Positions 1 through 9,091 of a stretch of DNA of 64,000 nucleotides are shown here, piece by piece. Position numbers and translations under genes: made by a program. The DNA is taken from NCBI GenBank assembly GCA_963790775.1, contig CAWBPR010000018.1, forward strand, positions 1 to 64,000. Direction: 5' to 3'. Each line of letters begins with the position of its first letter. The first letter of the stretch is position 1. Under the pieces are notes generated by a model, which saw only the letters and a list, made by a program, of their open reading frames with translations, was not told the DNA's origin and ran no database searches. Source of the stretch: JASJBU01 sp963790775. Lineage in GTDB: Bacteria > Pseudomonadota > Gammaproteobacteria > Chromatiales > Chromatiaceae.

Positions 1-964
1 TTTGACCCAGACCGCTCAAGGCCCAGCCAAGTCTGATCCTAAAGTCGAGATCCAGCGCCACCGCCTCATTCTGAGGCCGCAGCATCTCGTTAAGCGTCTC
101 TGCCTGCACAAGCTGGCGCCCGCCGGCGCGACCGTCGGCAAACATCATCATCATGAACCGGCTCAGGTCGTTGACACTCGCATGCAGACCCCCTGCAGGG
201 ATGTCCCGCAGCGGTGTGATCGCCGCTTCCTTGCCCTTTTTATAACCCTTCGAATCCTGTGACGACCCTCGGCTGACCGTGGCAAAATAGGCGTCTTTCA
301 TGCCGAGAGGATGCAGCAGCGTGGTCTCGAGTTGCGGGATGAAATCCCGCTCCGAGATCGTTTGCACGATATGCCCCAGTAGAGTCATACCCACGTTGGA
401 GTAAGCGAATAGCTGGTCCGGAGGGTATGCCAGGTACTCATCTTGGATCAGCTCGAGGTTCCGGGTGAACGATTCCGGCTGGGCGGTCCACATACCCCGC
501 ATGATGTCACGGGGCAGCCCCGAATGGTGGGACATGAGCTGGCGCAGGGTGATTGGCGTCTGTTCGGCATCATGTCGCTTGATGGAGAAGCCGGGCAAGT
601 ATTTCTCGATCGGCTGATCGATGTCAAGCCGATCCTGCTCGACCAGTTGTAACGCTCCGAGGGTGGTGAAGAGTTTTGTAATAGAGCCGACAGGATAGAC
701 TGTTGCCGGATCGGCTGCAATACCATTGGCCGCATCGACGAAACCGAAGCCCTCGGCCCATACCACCCGCTGGTCATCCACCAGCGCGATGCTCAGGCCC
801 TGGACATTAGCGCCGCGCATCTCCTTGTTGATCAACCAGTGCGCATACTCCTGGGTATAGCGGTAATCGCCTGGTATCCGGACCGCTGGTTTTTCGGGGG
901 CAGAAGCACATCCGGAAAAGATGATCGGTAGTACCCATAGGGTAAGCAGGATCTTTCTGAACAT
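1..964 (-). CDS. Serine hydrolase (class C beta-lactamase/esterase family) lipoprotein, C-terminus cut by window edge
   Basis: The minus frame is open from an ATG at 964 to the window edge (321 codons). The N-terminus has a hydrophobic segment ending FSGC, a lipoprotein signal, so the product is probably exported and lipid-anchored. The serine-hydrolase nucleophile motif SxxK appears as SITK after the VYPVG stretch, and the second motif YxN appears as YSN. The family covers beta-lactamases, DD-peptidases and esterases; the substrate cannot be told from sequence. AGAGGA lies about 7 bases before the ATG as a good ribosome site. No frameshift is seen in the visible part. Fold and family are secure; enzyme activity is inferred. 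Confidence 0.85.
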   Translation of the reverse strand, partial: MFRKILLTLWVLPIIFSGCASAPEKPAVRIPGDYRYTQEYAHWLINKEMRGANVQGLSIALVDDQRVVWAEGFGFVDAANGIAADPATVYPVGSITKLFTTLGALQLVEQDRLDIDQPIEKYLPGFSIKRHDAEQTPITLRQLMSHHSGLPRDIMRGMWTAQPESFTRNLELIQDEYLAYPPDQLFAYSNVGMTLLGHIVQTISERDFIPQLETTLLHPLGMKDAYFATVSRGSSQDSKGYKKGKEAAITPLRDIPAGGLHASVNDLSRFMMMMFADGRAGGRQLVQAETLNEMLRPQNEAVALDLDFRIRLGWALSGLGQ

Positions 965-1423
965 CAGGATTCCTCTGAAAAAATGTCCTTTTACTGCCAT
1001 GCAGCCGCCCGGTGTTTATGGAGGTTGCTGTGACATGGCGGGTTTGAATGAACAGGCTATTACAGCTCGGACTATCAGCGGATTATTCTAACCGGCCGCG
1101 TGTTCGTGGGAATGTACGACGAAGATGATTACACCACACCAAGTATTATTGATTTTGGCATGTTAACTGATTTTCGCCGGATGGACGATAGACGAACCCT
1201 GTCCAGCCTGACTTGGTTTTTTACTCGCCTGATACAATATTGCTAGTCCGCTAAAGGGTGTGGGCTGCCTTAGGGGATAGGTCCTGCATAGCTGACCTTC
1301 GCCGAACCGCCATCTTTTTCATTGGCCGCTTTCGGAAAACACTGGGAACCGCGGCTCCCGGCCAGTGAACTCGACATTCGGTCAACAGAAGATTAGGCGA
1401 AAACGGACATAGGCGGCCTGTAT
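965..1423. other. Intergenic stretch, no gene seen
   Basis: About 460 bases between the divergently placed lipoprotein start and the end of the acetyltransferase. I see no coding pattern, tRNA or terminator-like hairpin with a T-run. Confidence 0.5.
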
Positions 1424-1852
1424 TCAATTACCACGATTGAACCGCCTCATGAAACTCAACCCTCCAAGATCCGAAGTAAAACCCCAGCTTTCGTAATATT
1501 TGCACATCTCCGGCAAGCAATTGAGATCTAAATGCTCGACGTTCCCAAGCGCCGGATGCGTGATAACGGCATTCATTAGCACTCGGCCCAATTTATTTCC
1601 ACGCCAGTCAGGACGCACAATAAGATCAAAGACTGTAGCTTTGTACACAAAGTCGGTTAAGACGCGAACAAAGCCGACGAGATCTTCTTCACCGTCGACG
1701 GCGCCTACTATAATGTCCGAATGGCATAGCATTCGCTCGACGCCTGACCGCGTTCTTTGATTGCACCAAAATTCGCTTTCATAGAGAACTACCAGCTGAT
1801 CGATCTGCTTGTCATTGAGCTTAGAGACTAGTGATGGTTGCAATTCGCTCAT
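1424..1852 (-). CDS. GNAT-family N-acetyltransferase
   Basis: A 142-residue protein from the ATG at 1852 (a GTG at 1873 would add seven residues). It shows the GNAT core: a beta strand FDLIVRPDWRG followed by the acetyl-CoA loop R-G-N-K-L-G and a helix, then a late YYESWGF segment typical of the last strand. The family transfers acetyl from acetyl-CoA to an amine of a small molecule or protein; the substrate is unknown. It lies 42 bases downstream of a second, unrelated GNAT gene on the same strand, so the two are probably co-transcribed. GNAT pairs are common in mobile accessory regions, which fits the decayed neighbours. Confidence 0.8.
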   Translation of the reverse strand: MSELQPSLVSKLNDKQIDQLVVLYESEFWCNQRTRSGVERMLCHSDIIVGAVDGEEDLVGFVRVLTDFVYKATVFDLIVRPDWRGNKLGRVLMNAVITHPALGNVEHLDLNCLPEMCKYYESWGFTSDLGGLSFMRRFNRGN

Positions 1853-1894
1853 AGTGTTCGTTGAGAGCCTCACATCTCGTTATTCGTTTTTGGA

Positions 1895-2314
1895 CTAGAT
1901 TATTTTAGCGAAGTGAAGGCCTGCCTTGGTCATGCCTTCACGCTCATAGAATCGGTGTGCCTCTTTTCTTTGGTTTCCTGAATCTAGGTGCATTTGCTCG
2001 CAACCTTCCTTTGCGGCCTGTTCTTTGAGCCAAGAAAGCAACTTAGCACCATAGCCCATTGATCGGTGTGCGGGAATGGTTACAAGATCATCGACGTACA
2101 GGAAGCGCCCCCAAGCCAGATTTTCAACGACTCGAAATCCGGCAACGGCAACCACACCTTTTGGTTCTTGCACATAGGCGAGCCGATAACCCGCACTTTC
2201 TTGACCCCGAATCCGAGAGATAAAATTCTCTTCCGTAATGTGAGGACGAAGATTCCGCATTACAGGATAACAAGCAGCGATTTCGGCTTCAGTAGTGGCG
2301 AATCGAATGTTCAT
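1895..2314 (-). CDS. GNAT-family N-acetyltransferase
   Basis: A 139-residue GNAT protein starting at the ATG at 2314; the longer frame begins with GTG at 2350 and adds a tail unlike GNAT N-termini. Visible core: YVDDLVTIPAHRSMGYGAKLL with the acetyl-CoA loop R-S-M-G-Y-G, then HLDSGNQRKEAHRFYEREGM, a classic final GNAT segment with the H-x-FYE-x-x-G pattern. It is intact and likely a small-molecule or protein acetyltransferase of unknown substrate. It sits between a broken histidine phosphatase upstream and another GNAT gene downstream. The leader has no strong ribosome site for the ATG; GGTGA lies before the GTG, so the start is not certain. Confidence 0.82.
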   Translation of the reverse strand: MNIRFATTEAEIAACYPVMRNLRPHITEENFISRIRGQESAGYRLAYVQEPKGVVAVAGFRVVENLAWGRFLYVDDLVTIPAHRSMGYGAKLLSWLKEQAAKEGCEQMHLDSGNQRKEAHRFYEREGMTKAGLHFAKII

Positions 2315-2401
2315 GATTAATTTGTTATGGCGCCCATCATCGCAATTCACCAGAGCCGAGCGATAGCAAGACGTCTGTGTAATATTGCCTGTATATGCTT
2401 G

Positions 2402-2962
2402 TTAAGTGTATATGTAGACGCCATATTCCCAGTGCTTTCTTGCCGCCTTTTTTGGCCCTGACCATCCCATACTTAGTAACTGCTTATGTATGAACCATAT
2501 AATGGTGCCATGGCCAATAAATAGTATTGATCCATTTTCTTTAGAGAGTTCCGTCAGTTGGTTCGCACACATTTCCGCCCGATATTTTATGGCTTTGTAA
2601 GACTCGGCATTAGATGAGTAGCCTGCCAGCTGTAGTATGCGGAATAATATTGACCATGACATTTTTGATAATATCGGATACTTCCATTTGGCATATGGCA
2701 TTTCGCATTCGCGGAATAGATGGCTGACCATATCTAGAGCATCAATATTCAATGCTTCCGCAGACTTGATTGAACGAGGCAAGGTGCTACATACAGTAAA
2801 GGAGCACCTTTCTGCTCTTTTAAAAGCTTCAATTGTAGGTTTGCATTTATTGTCAATTCCAGCTTGATCTTATTCTATGACCCACTTGCCAAAATCAGAT
2901 GCACTCACCTTACCTGAAGTATCTATATCTGGCTTTCCGTGTCTTAAGAGTACTATTTCCAC
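2402..2962 (-). pseudogene. Histidine phosphatase family protein interrupted by an in-frame TAA
   Basis: Read from a GTG at 2962 (GGAG six bases upstream), the frame encodes EIVLLRHGKPD, the RHG signature of the phosphoglycerate-mutase-like histidine phosphatases. It then meets TAA at 2870-2872 (codon 31) and continues in the same frame to 2402, with a later GHGTIIW segment carrying the second catalytic histidine. Without the stop the product would be 186 residues, normal for SixA/CobC/PhoE-type phosphatases. Everything after codon 31 still looks conserved, so the stop is recent or a base-call error. An internal ATG at 2782 could give a fragment lacking the RHG histidine, which would be inactive. 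The region is AT-richer than its neighbours. Confidence 0.75.
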
Positions 2963-3547
2963 TCATGCTCCACTGAAAACATCAGTTGTAATAACGAGAC
3001 CCTCTGTCTCTTTATACATTTATAGCTAGACCTCTTTATAATCTGGAATCAATGAGCTATGTTTTCTTCCCCCGGTACACTTCGCTGATAAACGGGACTC
3101 CGATTGATCGGCGAAGCAATGGGTCGTCCGCGCACCCAGCGGCACCAACGTCCGGTATAGAGCATGAAAGCTGAATGTCGTTGTAGGGTCGTGTCCTGCA
3201 GCAGAGGAAATCAGAAATGCCGTTCGGTGAGATTTCCTAGCCTACGTCCGGTAGCGAATCCATAGCGGAAGTAGTCAGCTAAATCTCCAGCACAACGCTT
3301 TAACCAATGTGTTGCATCGACCGGTTGAATCCGCACCCTAGAGCAGACCTTGTGGAATTCTATATAGAAGACTGACGACCATGAACCGATGCTCAAGCTG
3401 CACTCCTCTGTGTCTGCACCGTCCCATCAACGGTAACTGTGCTCTAGGTAGGCCGGCTCGCGGAATCGGCTGAGACCGGCCGCTGCACCCCTCGCGCAGT
3501 GCCTGCAAAGGTATCCTGTGCGGACGCTCAACTTCCCACGGTGTTCG
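2963..3547. other. Intergenic stretch, no supported gene
   Basis: About 585 bases with only short frames (for example minus 3211-3396) that show no recognisable domain. It may hold decayed coding sequence, but I cannot assign any. Confidence 0.4.
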
Positions 3548-4114
3548 TCAATGACCTTGCCCACAGACGGACAGGTGGCGACTGCGCCGTCCAAGTCCGA
3601 CTGAGCGATGAATGACTGTACGGTCTGTTCCAGACGGAATGCCCAGCAAACTGCCGGGAGATGCGGTCTGTTCCCGGTTTGCCCTCCAGTTTGCCGCAAC
3701 CGGTATGCACACGGGGTTTTCCGCTTGGCCAGACCAGATCGAATCAATACCTGTGCTACACCGTCGTTGTTCGTGCATCGAAAGACCGGCGCGAGGAATC
3801 GGTGCGTTGGCGGTGCTATTCTCCGCGGTGTTGAGATGCCATGTGTACCCGGTCAGCTTGTAGCACATGTGCACCGGCGTGCCATCTACCGACGTGTGCA
3901 CCGAGACCTCCGTAGGCGAGTGGATCGACCGACCTTCGACCACCAGTACGGCCCCGGCGAAGCGGCCCTCGAGTTGATCGCAGACCACTTCGGAGCTGGG
4001 ACCGGTGTCACCAATCTCAGGCGCATCGGTTACGCAGGCCGCCTGCGCACTGACGGCAACTGGCAGCATCAACAGGATTACCACCTGCTTGATAGTGTTC
4101 GTAGTCGTGTTCAT
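3548..4114 (-). CDS. Small secreted protein of unknown function (C-terminal part doubtful)
   Basis: The ATG at 4114 has GGAGAG eight bases upstream and opens a frame with a clear Sec signal peptide (MNTTTNTIKQVVILLMLPVA, cleavage near AQA/AC). The mature part begins with a cysteine and has acidic and valine-rich segments with paired cysteines (VCDQL, HMCYKL). I do not recognise the family. The final 60 or so residues look compositionally odd, and the two other minus frames are also open there, so a frameshift near 3700 is possible and the true end is uncertain. It is divergent from the winged-helix regulator that starts at 4480, which may control it. Confidence 0.45.
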   Translation of the reverse strand: MNTTTNTIKQVVILLMLPVAVSAQAACVTDAPEIGDTGPSSEVVCDQLEGRFAGAVLVVEGRSIHSPTEVSVHTSVDGTPVHMCYKLTGYTWHLNTAENSTANAPIPRAGLSMHEQRRCSTGIDSIWSGQAENPVCIPVAANWRANREQTASPGSLLGIPSGTDRTVIHRSVGLGRRSRHLSVCGQGH

Positions 4115-4479
4115 GGATTGACTCTCCGAATGGTTGAATGTGGACATCGAACTTGCCATGCAGTCCGGGTCGAATAATGAGCTGACCCGCCGCCTGTCTT
4201 AAGCTTTAGTCCTGCCTCGATCAGAAGTCTCGACGAAAACACGCCGAAACCGCGACCATCGTTTTTTTTTCGCTTTCCTGGCAGCAACGTGTAGAGTGGT
4301 TCGTAGGAATTCTCGCACCTGTCTTTCGACATCCATGCCCAAGCACCGCATCGAGCTTGAAAATACAGTAGCGTCGCTCGCCGAGGCCTTTTGCCTCGGT
4401 ACCCAATCGTGCGTCCCGGTAGTGGCTCCCGTTATTTCCAAACGTTTTCCGTCCGAAGCCGTGCTCCTTGAGGGTGGCC
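4115..4479. other. Divergent intergenic region between the secreted protein and the regulator
   Basis: About 365 bases that must hold the promoters of the two divergent genes. I see no convincing -35/-10 pair or operator palindrome. Confidence 0.4.
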
Positions 4480-6201
4480 ATGGGAACGGATGACATCCCC
4501 TGGTCTCCCATCGCTGGCGAGCCGTTCCGCGTCGCGGACTGGACCGTTGATGCATCCGCCAACCGGCTGTTGCGCGACGGCAAGGAGGTGCGGCTCGAAC
4601 CGAAGGTGATGAGCGTGCTCGTCTACTTGGCAGGACATCCCGGCCAGGTGGTATCGCGGGATGAGTTGGAGACGAGGGTCTGGACCGGCATGGTGGTGGG
4701 CTATGACGCGGTCACCAATACCGTCATCAAGCTGCGGCGGGCTCTTGGCGATGACGCACGAGCACCGTGCATCATCGAGACCATTTCCAAGCAGGGCTAC
4801 CGACTGATTGCGGACGTGGGCCCCGCCGTCCGGGAGAGACCCACAGGAGATGCCAACGCCCTGGCAAAGCCCGAGCGCACGGCGAGAGCGACCACACCCG
4901 GACGTTACATGTTCGCGTCGGCGGCAGGTCTACTGGTCCTGCTGCTGGCGCTCGGATTGGTCTACTTGCATGTCTTCCAGTCGTCACGGGATGGGAGAGA
5001 GGTGGTTTCGGCGCCGGTACAGCCGCCCTTGATCGCGGTCCTTCCTTTTGATAATCCGACGGCTGATGCTTCACAGGTGTACTTCTCCAACGGGATCACC
5101 GAGGATCTGATCACCGACCTGTCCAAGATCTCCGGCCTGCTGGTGGTGGCGCGCGAATCCGCGTTCGCCTACAAGGACAGCGCTGAGCCGGCAGGCCGCA
5201 TCGGCCGCGAACTCAGCGCACGCTTCCTGCTCAGGGGCAGTCTGCGCCGGGAGGGCCAACAACTGCGGCTGAACGTCCGCCTGATCGATACCCACGACGA
5301 GCGCACCCTTTGGGCCGAGCGCTATGACCGCCAAGTCGACGACATCTTCCGCATCCAGGATGAGCTGACGGCGCAGATCGTCTCCGCACTGGAGGTCAAG
5401 CTGGCCCCAGAGGATCGACGGCGCCTGGCGCGTAACCATGAGGCCAGCATCGACGCCTACGATGCGCTTTTGCTCGGCCTTGCTCATTACGGGCGCCGCT
5501 CCTTCGAGGACAACGAGCTGGCTAAAGCCGACTATGAACGGGCCATCGAGCTGGATCCGAGGTACGCTCGGGCCTATGCGGCCTTGGCGCTCGCCTACTC
5601 CCGCGACGCGGTTGACGGTTGGGCGCCGACCTCGCAGGGCTCCATGGAGCGGGCCGAGGCGTTGGCTGAGCAGGCTATGCAGCTAGACCCCAGGGTGCCG
5701 CAGATTTATTTCGTCCGCGGGCAGATCGCCTTGTATCGGGGCAAGCACGCCGAGGCGGTCCGTGAGATTGAGGAGGCCATCACGCTGACGCCCGGCTACG
5801 CCGATGCCTATGCGCTGCTCGCCTGGGTGCTGCATTACGCTGGACGCCCCGCCGAAGGGTTGGACGTCATGGGGCGTGCGGTGCGCCTCAACCCACGGTT
5901 GCCCTCAATCTACCGGCTGGTGCGCGGTGCGCTGTATTACGCCCTGGGCGAGCACGCCAGCGCCGTGGATGACTTGGAGCAGGCGGTTCAGATGAACCCG
6001 ACCTACCAGATGCTGAGGCTGTGGCTGGCGGCAGCCTATGCGGGTTCGGGCCGCATTGAAGAGGCTCAGTGGGAGGCGGCGGAGCTGATGGCCCTGAAAC
6101 CCGGCTTCACCTTGGAATATGTCCGGCGAGTGTATCCCATCCGCGACCCGGACTATCGCGAGCGCTTCCTCACCGATCTGGGCAAGGCGGGGCTCGAATA
6201 G
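4480..6201 (+). CDS. CadC-like membrane transcriptional regulator: winged helix, one TM segment, TolB-like and TPR domains
   Basis: The 573-residue product starts at the ATG at 4480 with GAGG about nine bases upstream (a TTG at 4468 is the alternative). Residues ~15-113 form an OmpR/PhoB-type winged helix, ending in the usual IETISKQGYRL. Residues ~143-165 are one membrane span. A TolB-like/adenylate-cyclase-associated segment follows (AVLPFDNP, SNGITEDLITDLSKI, FLLRGSLRR), then TPR repeats to the end. The family senses a periplasmic signal through the TPR part while the DNA-binding head stays cytoplasmic. It is convergent with the broken exported rhodanese and divergent from the secreted protein; either could be a target, which is inference. 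No response-regulator receiver is present. Confidence 0.85.
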   Translation: MGTDDIPWSPIAGEPFRVADWTVDASANRLLRDGKEVRLEPKVMSVLVYLAGHPGQVVSRDELETRVWTGMVVGYDAVTNTVIKLRRALGDDARAPCIIETISKQGYRLIADVGPAVRERPTGDANALAKPERTARATTPGRYMFASAAGLLVLLLALGLVYLHVFQSSRDGREVVSAPVQPPLIAVLPFDNPTADASQVYFSNGITEDLITDLSKISGLLVVARESAFAYKDSAEPAGRIGRELSARFLLRGSLRREGQQLRLNVRLIDTHDERTLWAERYDRQVDDIFRIQDELTAQIVSALEVKLAPEDRRRLARNHEASIDAYDALLLGLAHYGRRSFEDNELAKADYERAIELDPRYARAYAALALAYSRDAVDGWAPTSQGSMERAEALAEQAMQLDPRVPQIYFVRGQIALYRGKHAEAVREIEEAITLTPGYADAYALLAWVLHYAGRPAEGLDVMGRAVRLNPRLPSIYRLVRGALYYALGEHASAVDDLEQAVQMNPTYQMLRLWLAAAYAGSGRIEEAQWEAAELMALKPGFTLEYVRRVYPIRDPDYRERFLTDLGKAGLE

Positions 6202-6227
6202 CCGCAGGCGTGCCGCCGTTTTGGGTG

Positions 6228-7167
6228 TCAGTCCGACACCGCGACGGCGCGCGCCATGGGCAGTGCATCGTTGCGACTCCACTCCGCCATAGATCCATCG
6301 TAAACCCGCACGCCCTGATTGCCCAGGATCTCATGGCCTACGAACCAGCCGAGGCTGGAGTTGTGTCCCGTGTTGCAGAAGGCGATCTGCTCGGCATTGA
6401 GGGGTACGGTCGCCAGTCTGTAGATCTGCTCAAGGGCCTTGCGAGAGCGGAAGACACCGCCGTTATCCCGGGTCAGCCATTCCATCGGAATGTTGTGCGC
6501 ACCGGCCAGGGTACCGGCGCGTTCGGTCCTCGCGTTGCGGTTGAGTCCGCTGAACTCGTCCTGGCTGCGATAGTCCACGAGGCCACGTTGTTCCTGAACC
6601 GCGCGGGCGACCTCCTCCTCGGACACCAACATCTCTGTGCGCAGACTGGCGGTGAACTGCTTAGGCACAGCACTGCGCGCCACTTGTTCCAGTGGTCGTT
6701 GACTCGTTCTTGGCGTAGGCCAGGGTTCCGCCGTCCAGGATGGATACCCGACCATGGCCTAGTACCTTGAAGGTCCAATAGACCCGCGTGGCACTGGCCA
6801 TACTCTTCGCATCCGCTCCGAATGGAGCGATCACCACCCGCGTGTCGTTGTCAATGCCGAGGCCGCCGATCAGGGCCTCAAGCTTCGCCACGGACGGCAG
6901 CATACCCGGTACCCCAGCCACCTTGGCACGCCAGCCGTCCTTGATATAGTCGCTGGCGATTGCACAGGGGACATGGCCCTGCGCATAGTCGCTATTTGAC
7001 TGCCCGTCGATCTTCTCGCTGCGGACATCGAGCACCACCACTCCCGGCCCGCAGGTAATGGCCTGGAGTGAATTCGAGTCCACCAGGGGTGTAATCGGCG
7101 CAGCGGCGAGTAAGGTACCCACCGACAGCCCCGACAGGATTGAGAACGCTAACATTTTGGCTTTCAT
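6228..7167 (-). pseudogene. Exported two-domain rhodanese (thiosulfate sulfurtransferase family), frameshifted
   Basis: The start at 7167 has GGAG upstream and encodes a signal peptide (MKAKMLAFSILSGL...AAA) followed by the first rhodanese domain (VVLDVRS, GHVPCAIA, LDGG). That frame runs to a stop at 6661. The second domain continues in another frame to 6228, with FTASLR, SQDEFSG, GAHNIPM and the active-site loop CNTGHNSS. The switch lies at about 6700-6712, where one inserted or deleted base would restore a protein of about 310 residues. Intact members move sulfane sulfur to thiophilic acceptors in the periplasm. The catalytic cysteine lies after the break, so this allele would lack activity unless the shift is a sequence error. 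Confidence 0.8.
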
Positions 7168-7561
7168 GATCTTGCTCCGGACTCATTGCTATTGTGGTTG
7201 AACAATGCGCACCGTTTGCGCATCTGTCTTTATGAATAGCACCTGCACATCGAAGACATGACGCGAAACGCCAACGTTTTTGCGTCCGTTTTGCTACGAA
7301 ACGACCACCGGCGCTAACACCGTCGAGGCAGTTCGGGCCAACGCACAAAATCGCCTCGCAAGACCCTCCGGATGAAAGGTGATTCTGACCATCATCGCTC
7401 GAATGTTTTAAAATGTTATAAAAGGATCAGCGATACAGAATCCGGGGTCGTGACTGATACGCATCGGAAAGTGCAACTCAACGGCTGGGTGCCGGGGTCT
7501 TTTTCCTCGCTGAGATGCGCGGTAAGACAACGAGGGAATGACTGCCTGCCGCTTGTGCTAA
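7168..7561. other. Intergenic stretch before the ParE remnant
   Basis: About 390 bases. A short plus frame (7372-7575) has no recognisable domain. I looked for a ParD/Phd-like antitoxin in front of the toxin remnant and found none. Confidence 0.4.
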
Positions 7562-7853
7562 GTCGCCCGGGATGACCTCGAGACGAACTGGAATTACATG
7601 ACTGAGCAATGGGGTATCGAGCAGGCGGAACGCTACCGCGGCATCCTGTTTAACTGTTTCGATGACTTGACGACCAACCCTCAGCTCATCAGCAGAGGGA
7701 TGATGTGAAGCCTGGCTACCGGAGTTTCCCCAGGGCCGACATCAGGAGTTCTATGTGCCGGCACCGAACGTTATCGAACCCATAGGTATTGTTCATCAGA
7801 GTACATACGTAGACCGCCACCTGGATACGATCCAACCAAACCATTCTCATTGA
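7562..7853 (+). pseudogene. ParE/RelE-superfamily toxin remnant with two frameshifts
   Basis: No single long frame exists, but three consecutive plus-frame pieces together read like a ParE toxin. The first (7562-7708) gives DLETNWNYMTEQWGIEQAER, then a stop at 7706-7708. The second (from 7702) gives DVKPGYRSFP. The third (from 7734) gives GRHQEFYV, then IGIVHQSTYVDRHL and a TGA at 7851. ParE proteins have exactly this order: an E-W-G/QA-x-RY helix, then KPGYRSFPxGRHxxFY, then ILHQRMDxxRHL. At least two indels and a missing N-terminus make it non-functional. No antitoxin partner remains. It marks the left part of the window as a former accessory region. Confidence 0.75.
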
Positions 7854-7871
7854 TCGACGGCTGTCGAACGA

Positions 7872-8828
7872 TCAATCCGTCGACAGCCACTGAGCAATGC
7901 GTTGTTCCGCCCAATAGTCTGCCCAGCCTGGAAGCGAGCCGGAGACAAATCCCACATGTCCACCTGCGTCGGGCATTTCCAGCCAGACACACTCCGGCAG
8001 CTCCTCCTCCAATGGTGCAGTTTCAGGAAACACGAAGGGGTCGTGTCTGGCGTGCAGAATCAGGGTTGGCACTCTGATCTTTGGAATGTATTGCCGACTG
8101 CTGCTGCGACGGTAGTAATCGTCGACACCGTCAAATCCATGCAATACCGCCGTGACCTGATCATCAAACTGGTGAAAGGTTTTTAATGCATCGAGTTCCA
8201 CGTCCAGTGGTGAGGGGATACGTACGAATTTCTGCCGGTACTTTTCCCGCAGCCGGGTGAGCAGATGGTGTTGATAGAAACGTGACAGGCCCAGGTTCAA
8301 TCTGCAGGCAGCATCCTCCAGCTGAAAAGGCACGGATATCACGACCGCCTTGCACAATGGCGTGGACCCTCCCTGTTCACCCAGCCATTTCAACAACACA
8401 TTCCCGCCCAGAGAGACACCAACCGCTGCATAGGTCTGTTGACCCCGGGTAGACTGAATATGTTCGACGATCCGCTGAGGATCATCGGTCTTGCCGCTGT
8501 GATAACTGGTGGGTAAGCGATTCGGCTCGCCGCTGCAACCGCGAAAGTGCATCAGGCAGACCCGAAAACCCTGCTTGTTCAGCTGCCGCATGATGCCCCC
8601 TGCATAATGCGACTCCAGGCTGCCTTCCAGGCCATGCATGAACAGGACGATGCGCCCATCAGCAGGCCCCGACCAGGCCAGATCGATAAAATCACCATCC
8701 TCCAGCTCCACTCTCTCCCAGCTGATCTGCGGCAGAACGCGGCGGCGCATCAGGCTGGGCCAGATGGTCTGGGCATGAGCGCCGGGCAGCCACCAGGCGG
8801 CGCGAAATTCACTTTGTATAATCGGCAT
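7872..8828 (-). CDS. YheT-type alpha/beta hydrolase
   Basis: A 318-residue protein with an ATG at 8828. The alpha/beta-hydrolase fold is clear: oxyanion region LFMHGLEGS near residue 63, nucleophile elbow GVSLGGN near residue 139, an aspartate in LILHARHDPF near residue 258 and a late histidine in AGGHVGFV. The N-terminus FRAAWWLPGAHAQTIWP is diagnostic of the YheT/ABHD1-3 branch. The physiological substrate is not known; E. coli yheT has no firm function. It is complete with a normal length and stands alone, divergent from nothing obvious; about 260 non-coding bases separate it from cmoB. Confidence 0.88.
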   Translation of the reverse strand: MPIIQSEFRAAWWLPGAHAQTIWPSLMRRRVLPQISWERVELEDGDFIDLAWSGPADGRIVLFMHGLEGSLESHYAGGIMRQLNKQGFRVCLMHFRGCSGEPNRLPTSYHSGKTDDPQRIVEHIQSTRGQQTYAAVGVSLGGNVLLKWLGEQGGSTPLCKAVVISVPFQLEDAACRLNLGLSRFYQHHLLTRLREKYRQKFVRIPSPLDVELDALKTFHQFDDQVTAVLHGFDGVDDYYRRSSSRQYIPKIRVPTLILHARHDPFVFPETAPLEEELPECVWLEMPDAGGHVGFVSGSLPGWADYWAEQRIAQWLSTD

Positions 8829-9091
8829 AACTTGACTTGATAACCCATAAACCGAATTGGAGTGTAACCTGAAAGCTCATTTGCATCAGCGCAAGTTCAG
8901 CCCAATCGCTTTCCGCACCACAATCAAACAATCACCCACTCATGATAACGCCAGCCTGGTATCTGGAGCAGTGCTGGCAGACCGTCTGCAACAGGGATGT
9001 GTTCACGGCGTGTCTGTCAGGACTGACCAGATATCAGGCCACTGACCTGATGTACCCATCGTTACTCTACTAACCGGCAGAGGGACCTGGT

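Noticed and set aside
2870..2872. Recoded stop (selenocysteine or pyrrolysine) in the phosphatase
   Set aside because: The codon is TAA, which is not used for Sec or Pyl, and no recoding hairpin is seen.
1424..2962. Integron gene-cassette array (GNAT, GNAT, histidine phosphatase)
   Set aside because: The gaps between genes are too short or lack paired RYYYAAC and GTTRRRY core sites; TTAACAAG-like bits near 2400 have no partner. No integrase is present.
3427..3747. Minus-strand frame of 106 residues overlapping the secreted protein
   Set aside because: No recognisable domain, no ribosome site; at most a frameshifted tail of the overlapping gene.
3608..4177. Plus-strand frame of 189 residues
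   Set aside because: Arginine/cysteine-rich shadow opposite the secreted-protein gene with its signal peptide.
7372..7575. Short plus frame as an antitoxin for the ParE remnant
   Set aside because: It has no ParD, Phd or HTH features and runs into the toxin remnant in another frame.
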